Positions 33,461 to 45,813 are shown, counted from the stretch's first letter. The stretch: DNA of 64,000 nt from Cryptomeria japonica (GCF_030272615.1 NC_081413.1:143816476-143880475), one strand, 5' to 3'. Program-made: numbers and translations. Notes: generated by a model not told the origin, from the sequence alone.

Positions 33461-33666
33461 TCAAGATCAACCATCATACACAGGAGGTGTTATTCAAGGA
33501 CGAAATTCCCAAGTTAGAAGATTGAAATGCAAAAGTGGAGATAGTTCTAGAAGAGTAAAACAGAGTTAGAAAATTAACTTCATCACTTAGATGATATAGG
33601 TTGGGAATATGTCCCATCATCTTTTATCACATTGAGCAATTCGATAAAGTTGAGTATCAAGAGATA
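33461..33666. other. Flank shared by solo LTR and C1
   Basis: Continues the sequence left at 31720 and ends with GATAT (33662-33666), the target site of copia C1. Confidence 0.5.
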
Positions 33667-34128
33667 TTGTTAATTTTGTAACGTCGGTCATACTATTTCA
33701 TGCTTCCGATATATATATATTAATTTGATTACATATACTAATATGTTAACGTTAACTAATGATAAATAAAACAAAACTTAACTTATTGTGTTTGACCAAC
33801 GGTTACACCGTTCATAGTATCGGGTGGCAAAGCGATTCTCAAACAAGTCGCACTCTTTCCGATCGGATAAGTAAATGGTGACTACTTTATATACTGTGGT
33901 GAGAGATACGTAGGGAAGAGATGTGTCTTCCCACGTGGGAAGACATATCTCTTCACTACGTAACCCCTCATCCACTTATATAGCATGCTTACATTGAGGA
34001 GGATGTACACACCGAAAATTGATAAGTGTGGTGCATCTTTAAAACACGCTATAGCAGATAAAATACAACTTTCAGATCATATCTCCATCTCTTCTATTTT
34101 GATGACAGAATTTTGAAAGAACTTAACA
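33667..34128 (+). repeat. C1 5' LTR
   Basis: 462 bp with 6-bp inverted ends TGTTAA / TTAACA. It is bounded by the GATAT duplication on the left and the primer site on the right. Confidence 0.85.
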
Positions 34129-34140
34129 TGGTATCAGAGC
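34129..34140 (+). other. C1 primer binding site
   Basis: TGGTATCAGAGC directly after the LTR end; initiator tRNA-Met type. Confidence 0.85.
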
Positions 34141-34227
34141 GAAGTTAAGGAAGATCATATTAAAATTCTGTAAAGATCTCATAAACTTTCACCAAGCTCT
34201 TACTAAGCTCACATTCCCATAATCCTA

Positions 34228-35277
34228 ATGGCAACCGGAGTTAGGTTTGAAGATAGATTAGATGGAGCGTCAAATTTTGTATCTTGGAAATTCAGGATCA
34301 TGCTTATTTTGAAAGAAAATAAGATTGACTCCCATGTCAAAAGTGAAATTCCTGAACCCTCTGATGATACAGAGAAAATTCAATGGAGCAAGGACAATGA
34401 GAAGGCCCTTAAGATAATTGTGAATTCAGTAAGAGACCACATTGTACTAGTTATTTCTAAATATGAGACAGCCTTTAAGATGTTCAAAGCACTAGCTGAC
34501 ATTTATGAAATCAACAACACTAGCAACGCTCTCACCCTAAAGAATCAACTACACCATATAAAGATGAATAAAGGAGAAACAGTTACATCATATTTCTTGA
34601 GGATCATTGAGCTGAGGGATCAACTATCCACTATTGGACATCTAGTAGACAACAAAGAACTTGCTATGATGGCCCTAAATGGACTTCCTACCTCATGGGA
34701 ATCGTTCATTCAAGGAATCAGTGCTCGTTCTAAATTTCCTAAGTTTGATAGATTGAAAACCGATTGCATTCAAGAGGAATCTCGGCTTGTAACAAGAGGA
34801 ATAAAACAAAACAATGGTAATGAAGACATTCAAGTTCTAAACACTAATTCCCACAAGAAAGGAAAGAAGAAGAACTTTAAGAGAAAGAGGGACAATAGCT
34901 CAAATGGGAAGAGGTCTTCAAAGAAGAAGAGAGACATTTCTGAAGTACAATGTTTCAGATGTGACCAATATGGGCACTATGCAATGAAGTGTCCAGACAG
35001 GATCAAACAACAAGCTTCAATGGCAGAAATTAAGAAAGGGAGTAATTCTGAGAAGCTAGTCTTCTACTTAGCCCTCTCTAGTCAAGTCACCTCCAGTTTC
35101 AACACATGGGTGATTCACAGCGAAGCATCTCGACACATCACTGGATTTTGTGAACACCTAGATACACTTGTGGAAAGTTCAAATGAAGAAGTAACAATTG
35201 GTGATGACTCAAATTATCCAGTTATAGGAATAGGAACCTGCAATATCAACCTAAAGTCAGCATATCCCTGCAGTTGA
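34228..35277 (+). pseudogene. gag: C1 gag and protease (frameshifted)
   Basis: N-terminal part of a Ty1/copia polyprotein. ATG at 34228, FEDRLDGASNFVSWKFRI at the N-terminus, then a gag core (LTLKNQLHHIKMNKGETV near 34540) and a lysine-rich stretch. The CCHC zinc knuckle CFRCDQYGHYAMKC is at residue 242. The protease motif, D-S-G-S in copia C2, reads H-S-E-A here (residue 297), so both the catalytic aspartate and the glycine are lost. One base is missing at about 35260 compared with C2 (TCAGCAT against TCAAGCAT), which shifts the frame and ends the gag frame at 35277. Confidence 0.88.
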
Positions 35278-38181
35278 CTGGAGTTCTATTTGTAGCTGGT
35301 ATAAAGAGAAACCTTGTCTCAATTTCTGCATTTGAAGATAAGGGTTACAGATTAACCTTTATGGAAGGAAAGGTACTTGCTTGGCCAAAGAACTCCACCA
35401 TCAAGAAAGCCCACACCATTGGAGTAAGACAAGGGAGCCTCTAAAGACTTTGCACCACTCCACCTCTAGCCTTGATTCATGAGACTCCAGATTCGAATGA
35501 ACTTTGGCACAAAAGATTAGGGCACCTTCATTTCCATCCCCTACTTAAGATAGAGAAGATGGTGATCCGATTACCTAGGCTAAGTGAAAAATAAGAAGGA
35601 GCCTGCAAAGGGTGTGCCTTGGGAAAGAATACTAAAGGGTCTTTTAATTCTAGCAACAGTAAATCCAAAAATGTATTAGAATTAGTTCATTCTGATTTAT
35701 GTGGACCCATGTCTGTACCCTCATTAGGGGGACTTTTATATTATGTAATATTTGCAGATGATTATTCTAGGAAGACCTGGATATATTTTCTGAGGTACAA
35801 AGAGTCTGAAGAAATCCTTTCTAAATTTAAAGAATTCAAAGCTCTTGCAGAAAATATGACAGGTAAGAAAATCATTACCTTAAGAACAGACAATGGAGGG
35901 GAATACACTTCTGATATGTTTAAAAATTATTGTATAAATGTTGGGATTAAGAGGGAGTTAACAGTACCTTATAACCCACAACAAAATGGGGTAGCTAAAA
36001 GAAACAATAGGACTATAGTAGAAGCTGCTAGGGCTATGTTGTTTGACCAAAATATAGAAACCTCATTTTGGGCTAAAGAATCTAGGACAACTATGTACAT
36101 TCAAAATAGATGTCCTCATTCTCTTCTTGACAATAAAACCCCTGAAGAAGCCTTTACTGGCAACAAACCTGACATAAGTCATTTCCGGATCTTTGGGTGT
36201 TCAGTCTATATTCATGTCCCCAAAGAAAAGAGGTCAAAGTTAGAACCTTCTGGAAAGAAAGGAGTATTTGTTGGGTACAGTGAAACCTCTAAAGCCTACA
36301 GAATATACATACCTGGTCAAAGACAAATTGAACTAAGTAGAGATGAGGAAGACATAGCATTCAGGAGGTCCAAAAGCTCTAATGAATTAGAACACCAAGA
36401 TGCTCCTACAAGCTTGGATAAGGATTCCACCCCTGAGATTCAGAGGGAGCCCCCTGAAGATGCTGAGCATGAAGTTCAAGGCTGACCTTTAGAAGAAAAT
36501 TATCCCGAAACTAGGAAGAGACCACTTTGGGCTAAAAAGATGCTTCAAGAAGCTGAAAATTATGCTGCTCCAAAGGGGACCTTCAGAGAAAGTAAGAGAC
36601 CTAACCTATTTTCCAGTTATATTGCCTTGATGAGTGAGATCATTGATGCAAAACCTTCATGTGTTGGAGATGCGCTCAAGCATCAAGTTTGGAAAGATGC
36701 TATGTCAGAAGAGTATCAAGCAATTCTGAAAAATGATGTCTGGGATATTGTGCCTAGGCCTAAAGGCAAATCTGTTGTATCTTCTAAATGGCTCCTCAAA
36801 ATCAAACATGCAGCAAATGGCAGCATTGAGAAGCACAAAGCAAGGTTTGTTGCTAGAGGTTTCTCACAGAAAGAAGGTATTGACTATGAAGAGACATTTG
36901 CTCCTGTTGCCAGATACACTTCTGTCCGAGCAGTTTTGGCTATTGCAGCATCTAAAGGATGGAAAGTCCATCAAATGGATGTCAAGACTACTTTTCTGAA
37001 TGGTAAGATTGTATAAGAAGTTTATTTGGAGCAACCTGAAGGTTTTGTGATTCATAAGGCTAAATCACATGTCTGTAGATTAAATAAAGCTCTTTATGGA
37101 CTGAAACAAACCCCCAGAGCATGGTATGAAAGAATTGATCACTATCTCTTGGAATTAGGGTTTTTCAAGAATGAAGCAGATCCAAATCTCTACTACAAGG
37201 TAATCAATGGTGAATTATTAATTCTTATTCTTTATGTTGATGATCTACTAATCACAGGAGAGGATAATTGTATTTCTCGATGGAAGAAAGAATTAGCCTC
37301 TGAGTTTGACATGACAGATTTAGGAATTCTTCACTACTTCCTTGGATTGGAAGTTTGACAGCAAGCAGATGGTATAATCCTTAATCAAGGAAAATACACC
37401 ATTGATATACTCAAGAGATTTAGAATGTTGGATTGTAGATCCATGACCACACCTATGGAGACAAATCTGCACAAGCTACAGGAAACAACTGCAGAATCAG
37501 AGTTTATAGATCCTACACTCTACAGACAGATTATTGGATCTCTGATGTATTTGGTAAACACAAGACCTGATATATGTTATCCTGTAAATGCACTAAGTCA
37601 GTTCATGTGTGAACCCAGGGAAATACATCTTGTTGCTGCAAAGCATATTCTGAGATATCTTCGAGGAACTATTGGTTTTGGTTTGAAATATAAACATATA
37701 GAACTTGACCTACATGGATTCACTGATTCTGATTGGGCTGGAAGCATAGTTGACAGGAAAAGCACATCAGGATGTTGCTTCAGTTTAGGATCAGGAATGA
37801 TCTCTTGGATATGTAGATAACAGTCTTCAGTTGCTCAGAGCTCTACAGAAGCTGAATACATTGCAGCCTCCATGGGAGCAAGAGAAGCTGTATGGCTCCG
37901 GAAATTGCTTGTAGGACTGTTTGGTCATCCCTTAAATCCTACTGTCATCTACTGTGACAACCAAAGTTGCATCAAGCTTTCAATGAATCCAATATTTCAT
38001 GACAGGTCTAAACACATTGAGATTCCTTATCACTGTGTTTGAGAGATGGTGGAAAGGAATGTGATCCGACTGAATTATATTAGTACAAGTGATCAGATTG
38101 CAGACATTCTTACCAAGCCTCTCTCCAGGATCAAGATTGAACACTTTAGAGATAAACTTGGTATGGTTGAAAATGTTATTT
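35278..38181 (+). pseudogene. pol: C1 pol: integrase, RT, RNase H with stops
   Basis: The rest of the copia polyprotein stays in one frame (the third forward frame) after the gag frameshift. Order: GAG-pre-integrase (LWHKRLGHLH near 35504), integrase core (HSDLCGP near 35690, TDNGGEY near 35890; the expected glutamate in NGVAKRNNRT is lysine), RT (WLLKIKHAANG near 36790, YVDDLL near 37235) and RNase H (TDSDWAGS near 37723, AEYIAAS near 37850), ending DILTKPLS and GMVENVI. In-frame stops at 35592-35594, 36483-36485, 37014-37016, 37356-37358, 37818-37820 and near 38040 kill it. Integrase preceding RT is the copia order. Confidence 0.9.
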
Positions 38182-38311
38182 AATTTTGAGATAGAGTCTC
38201 ATTTATTTTGATATACTAATACATTTAAAGATGTTTAGTGTGTAAACTTTTTTATTTGTCATGTGTGTGACTCCATGACTGCATGGGCCTTCTGTGAACA
38301 TTATTGAAGGG

Positions 38312-38398
38312 TGATGAATTTTCAATAATGAACTAACCAGATATGTCAATATCTCCATCTCTTCTATTTTGATCACAGAATTTTGAAAGAACTTAACA
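38312..38398 (+). repeat. C1 3' LTR remnant
   Basis: Only the last ~55 bp (ATCTCCATCTCTTC to ACTTAACA) align securely with the 5' LTR; the left edge is an estimate after the purine tract. Confidence 0.65.
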
Positions 38399-38403
38399 GA
38401 TAT

Positions 38404-39596
38404 TGCTCAACTACAAACACTTTGTGATGATCTACATGATGCATATGTTGAATTGGCATCCTACTCATCAACAACCACTTGGGTTGTGCCATGTCAATAC
38501 ATCTAGATTCATTGAATCTGACTCATTTAAGGATGGAGCAAGTGCACATGGCATTGCATTAAAGTTCATGCAATATACCTAACCTCAATTCCTGTTGGTG
38601 CACATTCAAGGAAGGACGTGTGTCCCAAACATTGTAATTTTCTCATTGGTTAAAAGGAGTTAGTTGGAACTAACCCTAATCAAGATTTTTCAATGTAATC
38701 TTGGCTATTGATTTCAAATCAATCCCAACCCTTCATTGTAATGAGATATCTATAAAAGGCTTAGCTTTCTCATTTGTAAAGGTCAATAGTTGATCAATAG
38801 ACAATAGTGAATAGTTAGTAGCAGAAGCAATAAATAGTTAGAAGTAGAGTAGAGTAGGAGGAAGCTTAAAATTGATGCCAAGGTATGTTGAAATTAATTC
38901 AATACTTTCATTGAAGTTATGGTCGAGGTATGTGTTGTGTTTCTACATTTTGCATGGTTCCTTGTTACTTCTCAACGTTAATTAAAGTTCATTGATCATG
39001 GTGGATGCTTATGAAGATATTGTGATGAATTCCTTGGTTCATTCTTTTCGTGGTTTGCTAATTGTAAGCTACAGTGTAAAGTTAGCCTGACTCTAATCAT
39101 TGTGGTAAGTTCGATTGTGGATGCTTGTTCAAGTTACATCAGCATTGGGTATTTGGATGAAGTATTCGTAATGTGAAAATCTTCCATTTCCTTAGAATGT
39201 TGCATCAAGTTTGTGTAGTTGTTGTCATCATGGCAAAGCAAAACTTGGTTTGAGGGAATTTATCAATCTAAGTATCATCCATTGTCATCATTGTTCTTAA
39301 AATTAGTGTAGGATCTCTATACCCTTTATCTCTATTGCCTTTATTTTCCAAGAAAGATAAGTTAGTTTCCACATTCTAGGTGTTCATAAACGTAAGTCCC
39401 TTTGTGATTCAAGCAAGATCACATCAAATTCATTGAGTCTATCCCGAGCATTAAGTCGCATTGTTCGCATTGTAAACTTTGGAGTCATCTTATTTGATCA
39501 TGTTGTATAGAATATGAGGTTTCTTTGTTCAAGAGAGGATAGAATACCTTGGTATTTTATTTTGTGTTCAAAGTGTCCTAAAAAAACACATTAGCA
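38404..39596 (+). mobile_element. HL-6: 3' part of a hairpin-LTR unit
   Basis: Plus strand. Contains AACTAACCCTAATC near 38670, the box AATCTTGGCTATTGAT (38697-38712), TATAAAAG (38751-38758) and, about 780 bp on, CAAGAGAGGATAGAATACC and TATTTTATTTTGTGTTC, matching the ends of HL-2 and HL-4. The end AACACATTAGCA is a decayed AACACGTCAACA. The upstream half is interrupted by C1 and not resolved; no frame is seen. Confidence 0.55.
38697..38758 (+). promoter_or_regulatory. HL-6 promoter box and TATA
   Basis: AATCTTGGCTATTGAT followed by TATAAAAG about 40 bp downstream; same order as in HL-2, HL-3 and HL-4. Confidence 0.6.
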
Positions 39597-39601
39597 GATA
39601 G

Positions 39602-42267
39602 CTTGTACTTAGGTAAATATATCTATATATTTATGATTTTTAAATTTTTTGTATAGGCGAACCAAAAATGAACCCAATCCAATTTTTTGTTTGCCACAGA
39701 CATACACAAACCCAAATCAATAACTTAGGCAAGAACAAAACCACCCTAGAAGTTGTCACTTTAAGGATAGAACTTTGTTTACTTTTTGATTTGATAGAAT
39801 TATTGGTTGCCTGCTAATCATGTTCTTTTGATCATTATTGGTTTTTTGCTAATTATATTCACCCCTGAATCTTATTTAAACTATTGTGCACATGCTTTAA
39901 ATGCGTCTACCAAAAGAAATACAACATTTAAAGAGAGTAACATCCTTCAACTCATCATGTTCCAAGGAAAATAAATAATTTTTTATTAGAAAAGCTATAT
40001 TTGATCGAAGATTTTAATTGCTTTGAGAAAAATGTATGGCTAGAAACGACAACCAAGATAATCTAGAAATTATGTAAAACCCAACAAAACATGCAAAAAA
40101 CAAAACTTCAAATCTTGTATTATCAAATTTAATTGTACATACAAAATGTGGCAAAAAGAGAATCAAAGAAAACGATTTTCCTTGTTCACAATAAAAGATC
40201 CTACTTAAGATCGCTTCCATATGCAAGTGTGCATTAGGATACCATACCTCTCCTTTGAAAATGTTAATCCATTTGTGTCATGAAGAAATGATATGTCTCC
40301 CACCATAAACACTACCTAAAAATTCATCTTCGTGATAGTCAATATGTATCAAAAATAGAAGTGTAATCATGCAAATATTTGTATGTGTACACATAAAAGT
40401 GAAAGAATTAACTTAAAGCCTTGAACACCATGACCACACTATGCTTTAGTATTTGTAGTAATACTCAAAATAATTTTTTGGGCCCTATATATGATATTTA
40501 CAAGATGAAATTCCATTAAATGCTTTATACAAACATTTGGAAAAGAGAATGCTATTAAAGAATATCAATATAGAGAATCATATGAAATGAAATCTTAGAA
40601 TATAAAAAATGATGCAAAGTCTTAATAAGCATCAAAATTAAGCTATAGAATTCATAATTTTGAGGCTATCAATAGTTAAATTTTGTAAGAAACAAATGGT
40701 TTGACATTTCCATATAGTTATAGTTATTTTTATTGTTCAGCTTGGAATCCTTTTTCCCTAATATTCCTCTATTTACATTATGAGATCCTCTATTGATTAT
40801 TTCATGGTTGTGAATCCAACGTAGATTCTTTTTCTCTAATCTTTGTTACAAACAAGCTACAATACTGATTTCTAGCCTTGGTTACCAATTCTTTTTCATT
40901 AGCTCTTTTTTCCGTGGACATGTCTTCATTCACATGGCTGTTTGTACTTCTGGTTAGATCATATTGTTTGAGGTTATTTATTTTGAGTTTACTCTCAAGT
41001 TATGATGAGACTAATCTATTGCTTCATTACTTCTATATTCTAGGATCTCTTTTCCCTACTACTTTTTTATTGTGACTATAAGTGCATTCATTCACATTAA
41101 TATGGTTTCTTTTCTTCCTAGGCATATTTATTGTTTTATTATCCTTCTTGCAGAGTTGTCAACAGACAAATTGCAAACAAGTCCAATCCTTTTGTTGCTC
41201 ATGAGAGCCACCAACAAGATTACATAAATGCACATTTGCAAATGCTTGGGGTCCACTTATTGTACATAGTTTTTTATAGTGGATTTCCTCACACAATCAT
41301 TTATTGCAAATGTGTAATGATTAAGACAAAGGCTATATATTTATCCTTTCACAATATTTTCGTTGTGCCATTTTAGGTGATGATATCAAACTAATTTTTT
41401 CACTGTTTCATCTTGACATGCATTTTATCTCATTTCTTATGTTTTAAATAGAATTTAAATGATTACACGACTAAGTGTTTACTGGACAAAACTTATGTAA
41501 TTTCATGACTCTTATCTTACCTGCACTCATAGATGGAAGACTCGCCAAGTCTTGAAAAACTAGCAAGTTTTTCTACTCGGTGAGTCTTAGGAAAAAAATC
41601 GGCTGCATAAAAAAAAGAGGCCCAAACACATCAAAAAATTATCTAAATTTTCTTTTTTTCAAGTCAATCTCATTCTCTTCATTAGAATATATACATGAAA
41701 TATATCATTTAAGTATATGTTCTTACACTTAAAGTTATATATCATGTATATATTTGTAGGATATTTGAGAGTGGTTTCAGATCTCTAGGAGTTATAATGC
41801 AAATTCTAGGTTTTAGAAGATCTTTTAAATTTTCAGACTAGTCAAATTTCAGTAATCGGTAGGCTCCTATCAGCATTCTCTCACTTTCTCTATCTCACTC
41901 ATTTTATCTACCTCGAATTCTAGACCTATCTATCTCCCTATCACTCTTCCTCTATCCCCTCTCTCTACAACTCTCTATCTCACTCTCTCCTCTCTCCTCC
42001 AAGATCTAGACCTATCTCTCTACCTCTCTCTCTCATATCCTCAGACCCCCTACAAGGGGTGCTACACTCAACCTTGTTTTGGTGAGGTGGAGGAGCCACA
42101 TCTGACTCCTAGGACTAGACTCTCTAGTTCTACCTCTCCCTTAGTTTTCACTAGAGCTGGGAAGAGGAAGATGTAAAATGCTTTGATGTACTATTTACTT
42201 TTAGTTTTACAAAAACAATTTGCTACTTCATTTTGTTTCAGACTATCAACCATCAACATTCCAAATG
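39602..42267. other. AT-rich region without a recognised gene
   Basis: Mostly unique-looking AT-rich DNA. A stretch at about 41690-41850 resembles 29468-29610 in HL-4. A CT-rich tract fills about 41875-42050. A possible exon-like frame begins after CTTCTTGCAG at 41154. The right end, ACGAT (42268-42272), is the target site of the next solo LTR. Confidence 0.4.
41875..42050 (+). repeat. CT-rich low-complexity tract
   Basis: Long run of CTCTAT/CTCTCT/TATCTC-like sequence on the plus strand; simple-sequence DNA. Confidence 0.75.
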
Positions 42268-42272
42268 ACGAT

Positions 42273-44158
42273 TGTAATATCCCAAATATTTTTTATTTTT
42301 TTTAGACCAATAATAATCATCCACAAACAAATAACCCGTTAAGGTTAGAAAGCATAAACTCAAAGCTTGCTGGAAAAATGCAACCCTTCCACTTTCTGAT
42401 CACCAAGTGCTCAATATGGGAAGGTGAGAGCATACGGTGAATAGGGGATCGTTAGATCTCAAATCTGTTGAAAGATGAAGTGAAATACAATACTGGGCGG
42501 CAAGCTATCCCCTTCCACTTATCCAGCGGCAAAGCAAGAAACATGGCGGTGAACCAACCAAGAGAAACACACAAAGACACAAATCACTCGACCGCGATAT
42601 TTCAGCGAGAGGACTGAAATTACAAACAAACTCAACTCAACCACTTATGCAGCACGAGGACCATTACAATCAATCATCACTCGACCGCTTATGCAACGGG
42701 AGGACTGAATTACAATTCAATTGAAATAGGCGGCAACCCAACATCTTCCACTTTTCAGCGGGATGAGAGTTTACAAGCCAGAATTGATTAGTAGTATTGT
42801 GAGAGAAGAAGAGTAATGCTAAACATCCAAATAATAAGCATGAAATTCTGCTAACATCAAAATCTGCAGGCTGGAAATGCAAAACCAACAGCCTATGGAT
42901 TCACTAAAACACTCGTAACTCTCTCATTACTCACCCAATTCACCCCAAATCAGTTATAAACCAATACTACGCCAGCCACAATGAAAACAAACCCAAAGGA
43001 AGCTATCAAAACACTCATATTTATTTTGCATGCATCCCAATGCACTCCCTAAACCCAACGCCTAACCAGGGAATTTCGATTTGCATTATAAAATTCCACA
43101 TTCAACATAAGGTGCTAAAAAATTACAAGATGCATTGCCAGTGGCAGGAAAGATGGATGAGCCGGTACCCAGAATGATGGAATCGCCTGGCCAAGAGGTA
43201 TGAGCAAATTATTGTTTCAGCAGCTCCACGACCAGCAACCAGAAAACACTCCAATCCCACACAAAACACTCCACAATCTGCAACTCACAAACCAACAGCA
43301 CCGGAAATACAAGGACACAGCTAGGTACTGTCTTGCAAGTACGAAACTGAGACTTAGCTAGGAAGCCACACTTCGAAGCTCAGATTTTTCAATCGCCAAT
43401 TTGGCAACATAACGATGCAAATTTAGAAGATAACCAAAATGGGAGCCCAAGGCTCTTATTTATAACGTCTAACTCCACCAAATCCAAATGCAAATGCACC
43501 CAAATTCCACTTTCCCATTTGCATTTCATTTACCAAGTGGACCCAAGGATGGCGCCCTTACCATAAGTCAAAAATCACGCCAAGCACAAGACCACGATTT
43601 TGACTTAGCAATTATTTTTGGTGAATAAAATAATATCTCCCATTATAAAATGGCGTCCCTTTCCAGACATAATAATTCACCTAGCACTTAGGAGACATTA
43701 TGTGCAATTTCCATAGTCATTAATCAGTAGTAAAAATAATCAAATTAATTAAATATTAAACCTTAGGATAAGGAAATAATATTTAATTATATCACTTATG
43801 ACTCCAATACTCATTATTGCCAAAACCAGGATGAAGCTAAGCAAGGAAGACCATTGAACTGTTGCAGGATCAGGACCCTGTATACTGCCAAAAATAGAAA
43901 TATGCCATACTGCCACTTACTAAAAATAGTAAGTCATGAACTACTGCTCCGAAACGCATGATCTTCGCACCTAGTGACAGAGCATGGAGTGCTCAGTAAG
44001 ACAGTATCACCAAAACGGCCAACCCCTGACTTACTAAAAATAGTAAGTTCTCGCCTCATCAAATGTTTGACCCTCATTCTTCATTCCACATAGCCTACGG
44101 GTCTCAGGAATAGGCCAATGGACCACTGGAAGGACATCAACGAGAAGGGGACATTACA
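42273..44158 (-). mobile_element. Solo gypsy LTR (1886 bp)
   Basis: Minus strand: begins TGTAATGTCCCCTTCTC at 44158 and ends GGGATATTACA at 42273. Flanks are ACGAT (42268-42272) and AGGAT (44159-44163), a 5-bp duplication with one change. Internal landmarks match the G2 and G3 LTRs: GAGACCCGTAGGCTA, two CTAAAAATAG palindromes (43920-43929, 44034-44043), TATAAATA (complement at 43457-43464) and the short hairpin modules at 42530-42770. Confidence 0.85.
42530..42770 (-). repeat. Hairpin modules in the solo LTR
   Basis: Minus-strand copies of the CCxCTGAA...GxGG module, for example CCGCTGGATAAGTGG, CCGCATAAGCGG-like and CCGCTGAAAAGTGG variants, several followed by TCGAGTGAT. Same relative position as in G2 and G3. 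Confidence 0.6.
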
Positions 44159-44163
44159 AGGAT

Positions 44164-44877
44164 GCCATTTGGTACCCAATTTGCATTTAAATCAATCAAA
44201 TATATCTTGACCCAGCTTGTTTCTTTTATGTACTCATTTATTGACTCATTGGATGCATCTCCTCATATTTTTTTGCAAAAAAATGCATTCCTAATCAAAT
44301 TAAAGAAAAAATTTAAGTTCTTGAGTTTTCGCCGAGTTTTTTTCCAAGCTTTGGTGAGTTTTTGCTTTTGGCGAGTAGTTCAACTATGCCTGCACTAACA
44401 TGACACTATAGTTACGACTGTTAGTTTCAAATTTCTGTTTTTGGAAAGAAATTTGTGATTAGCTAAGAGCACAGTGATGCATTATGTGAACACATTTGAC
44501 AGCCATTATTTTCAAGGTGTGACACTTAAGACCAATTCTATAGTCTGTCATAACAAGTCCTGAAATCTTATGTTTTTCTCCATTATTAAGGTTCATATGG
44601 TATGAATTTTTTTTATTAACCTATAAATCTGATAATCACAAGAGACAGTTGTTTTCAATAGCATATTGAGCCTAAAGAATAATGCCTTTCCCTACAATTA
44701 AAATAACAGTACTATTTCCAGCAGTTCTTAAGGCTACAGTTTATATCAGCTTAAGAATGTTAAATATTTTCAGATGTTGAAGGACTTAGACATGACTAAA
44801 TTAGATTTATTTTTCTTATTTTTCAAGGCATACTATCATGTCAATATGAAAGAGACAGGACCATACCATGGCTGTTT
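44164..44877. other. Noncoding flank
   Basis: Continues the sequence of 42267 after the solo LTR. Shared phrases with 41530-41590 (CTCGCC, GAGTTTTT, CGAGTAG) hint at an old repeat. No gene is seen. Confidence 0.4.
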
Positions 44878-45717
44878 TGTTGACTATGATTAGCAATCTT
44901 CATTTTGTAAGGTTTCGTAAGCAGTACGATCCTCTTCAACTGCTCCACGTACGGTGGTGATCATACGTACACTTCCCTCAGCAGTCGGCATACAATGTAA
45001 TTTGTATGGCTCCTTAGAATGTACAGTGGTGACCGTACGAAACACTCCCCTCAGGAAGTCGGTGTGCGGTGAGCGTGGATCAATGATCTTGACCGTACGG
45101 TGGTATGGTCGAATGGTAGTAGCTGCACAGTGAGTGCGTGGTATGGTCGTACGACGAGGCATACGGTAGTGGCCGTACGGTGAGTGCATATCCACCGAGT
45201 TTTGCCCTTGAGCCCTCCAGACGTTTAGACAGTTCGGTGTTGCACAGAGAAATGAAATGAAATGAATTATTAATATTCCAGACACAAGAGACTTAGTTGA
45301 AGGTTCGTACTTACCAGAAGAAAGATTTGCACATGCAAAGAGAAATTATATTGATAATGATTGCACAACAGATTATACAAACTCCGAACAGAAGCAGAAT
45401 AGGGTGAGGAGAAACTCCCACCGAAACTGCGGATGCCAAGTAGGGAGGATCTCTCACCTTCGAAATGGCAGACAAGTTGAACTCCAACTGGAATTCGCAC
45501 ATACAAAGAAATTACCAAATTCGCATACCTACAACAATGACTAACTCGGCCATAAATATAGGCTCCGGGAAATTTCCCGAAGGGTTACAAATGGGCCGAC
45601 ACGACCAAAATAAAACTTGACTAATTAAATAAAAGGCCCGAAAGATTTATTATTAAATTTGGGGCCATACAATAAAGTATTTTAATTTTATTATTTAATT
45701 ATATCAGGGATATCACA
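44878..45717 (-). repeat. G4 3' LTR
   Basis: Minus strand: TGTGATATCCC at 45717 directly after a purine tract (CTGGGAGGAT). TATATTTATG near 45560 is a possible TATA. The left end at 44878 (TGTTGAC on the plus strand) is a guess. It carries repeated palindromic CGTACGGT motifs at 44938-45190. Confidence 0.6.
44938..45190. repeat. ACCGTACGGT-type palindrome cluster
   Basis: Variants CGTACGGTGGT, ATACGTAC, GACCGTACG, ACCGTACGGTGG, CATACGGTAGT and CCGTACGGTGAG recur over 250 bp inside the G4 3' LTR. Confidence 0.65.
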
Positions 45718-45813
45718 ATCCTCCCAGGCCAAGAATTGCTTGCCCTCAAGCAATTGCAAACTTGGATGCTCCAGAATTTGCTCACCTTCCCAGGTGGCAT
45801 CCTCGATCGGTAG
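45718..45813 (-). pseudogene. pol: G4 chromodomain, C-terminal half
   Basis: Minus-strand translation gives IEDATWE, then QILEHP and LLEGKQFLAWED, the end of the integrase chromodomain of Tekay-like chromoviruses. Chromodomains of this kind are thought to steer integration to marked chromatin (family knowledge). The other half starts at 47768; the inserted solo LTR splits KDLP from IEDATWE. Confidence 0.8.

Larger units (their letters stand above)
33667..38398 (+). mobile_element. Copia C1 (Ty1/copia), GATAT duplication, 3' LTR mostly deleted
   Basis: The 5' LTR is 33667-34128 (TGTTAATTTTG...CTTAACA), followed by the primer site at 34129, gag-pol to about 38181, a purine-rich tract near 38305-38314, and a 3' LTR remnant ending CTTAACA at 38398. 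GATAT flanks it at 33662-33666 and 38399-38403. The last ~55 bp of the two LTRs match; the rest of the 3' LTR is missing (roughly 87 against 462 bp). Confidence 0.85.

Noticed and set aside
42273-44158. Complete small non-autonomous retrotransposon
   Set aside because: Only one LTR is present; start and end match single LTRs of G2 and G3.
44890-45518. Minus-strand frames of 131 and 82 codons
   Set aside because: They lie in the G4 3' LTR, overlap a palindromic repeat cluster and have no recognisable domain.
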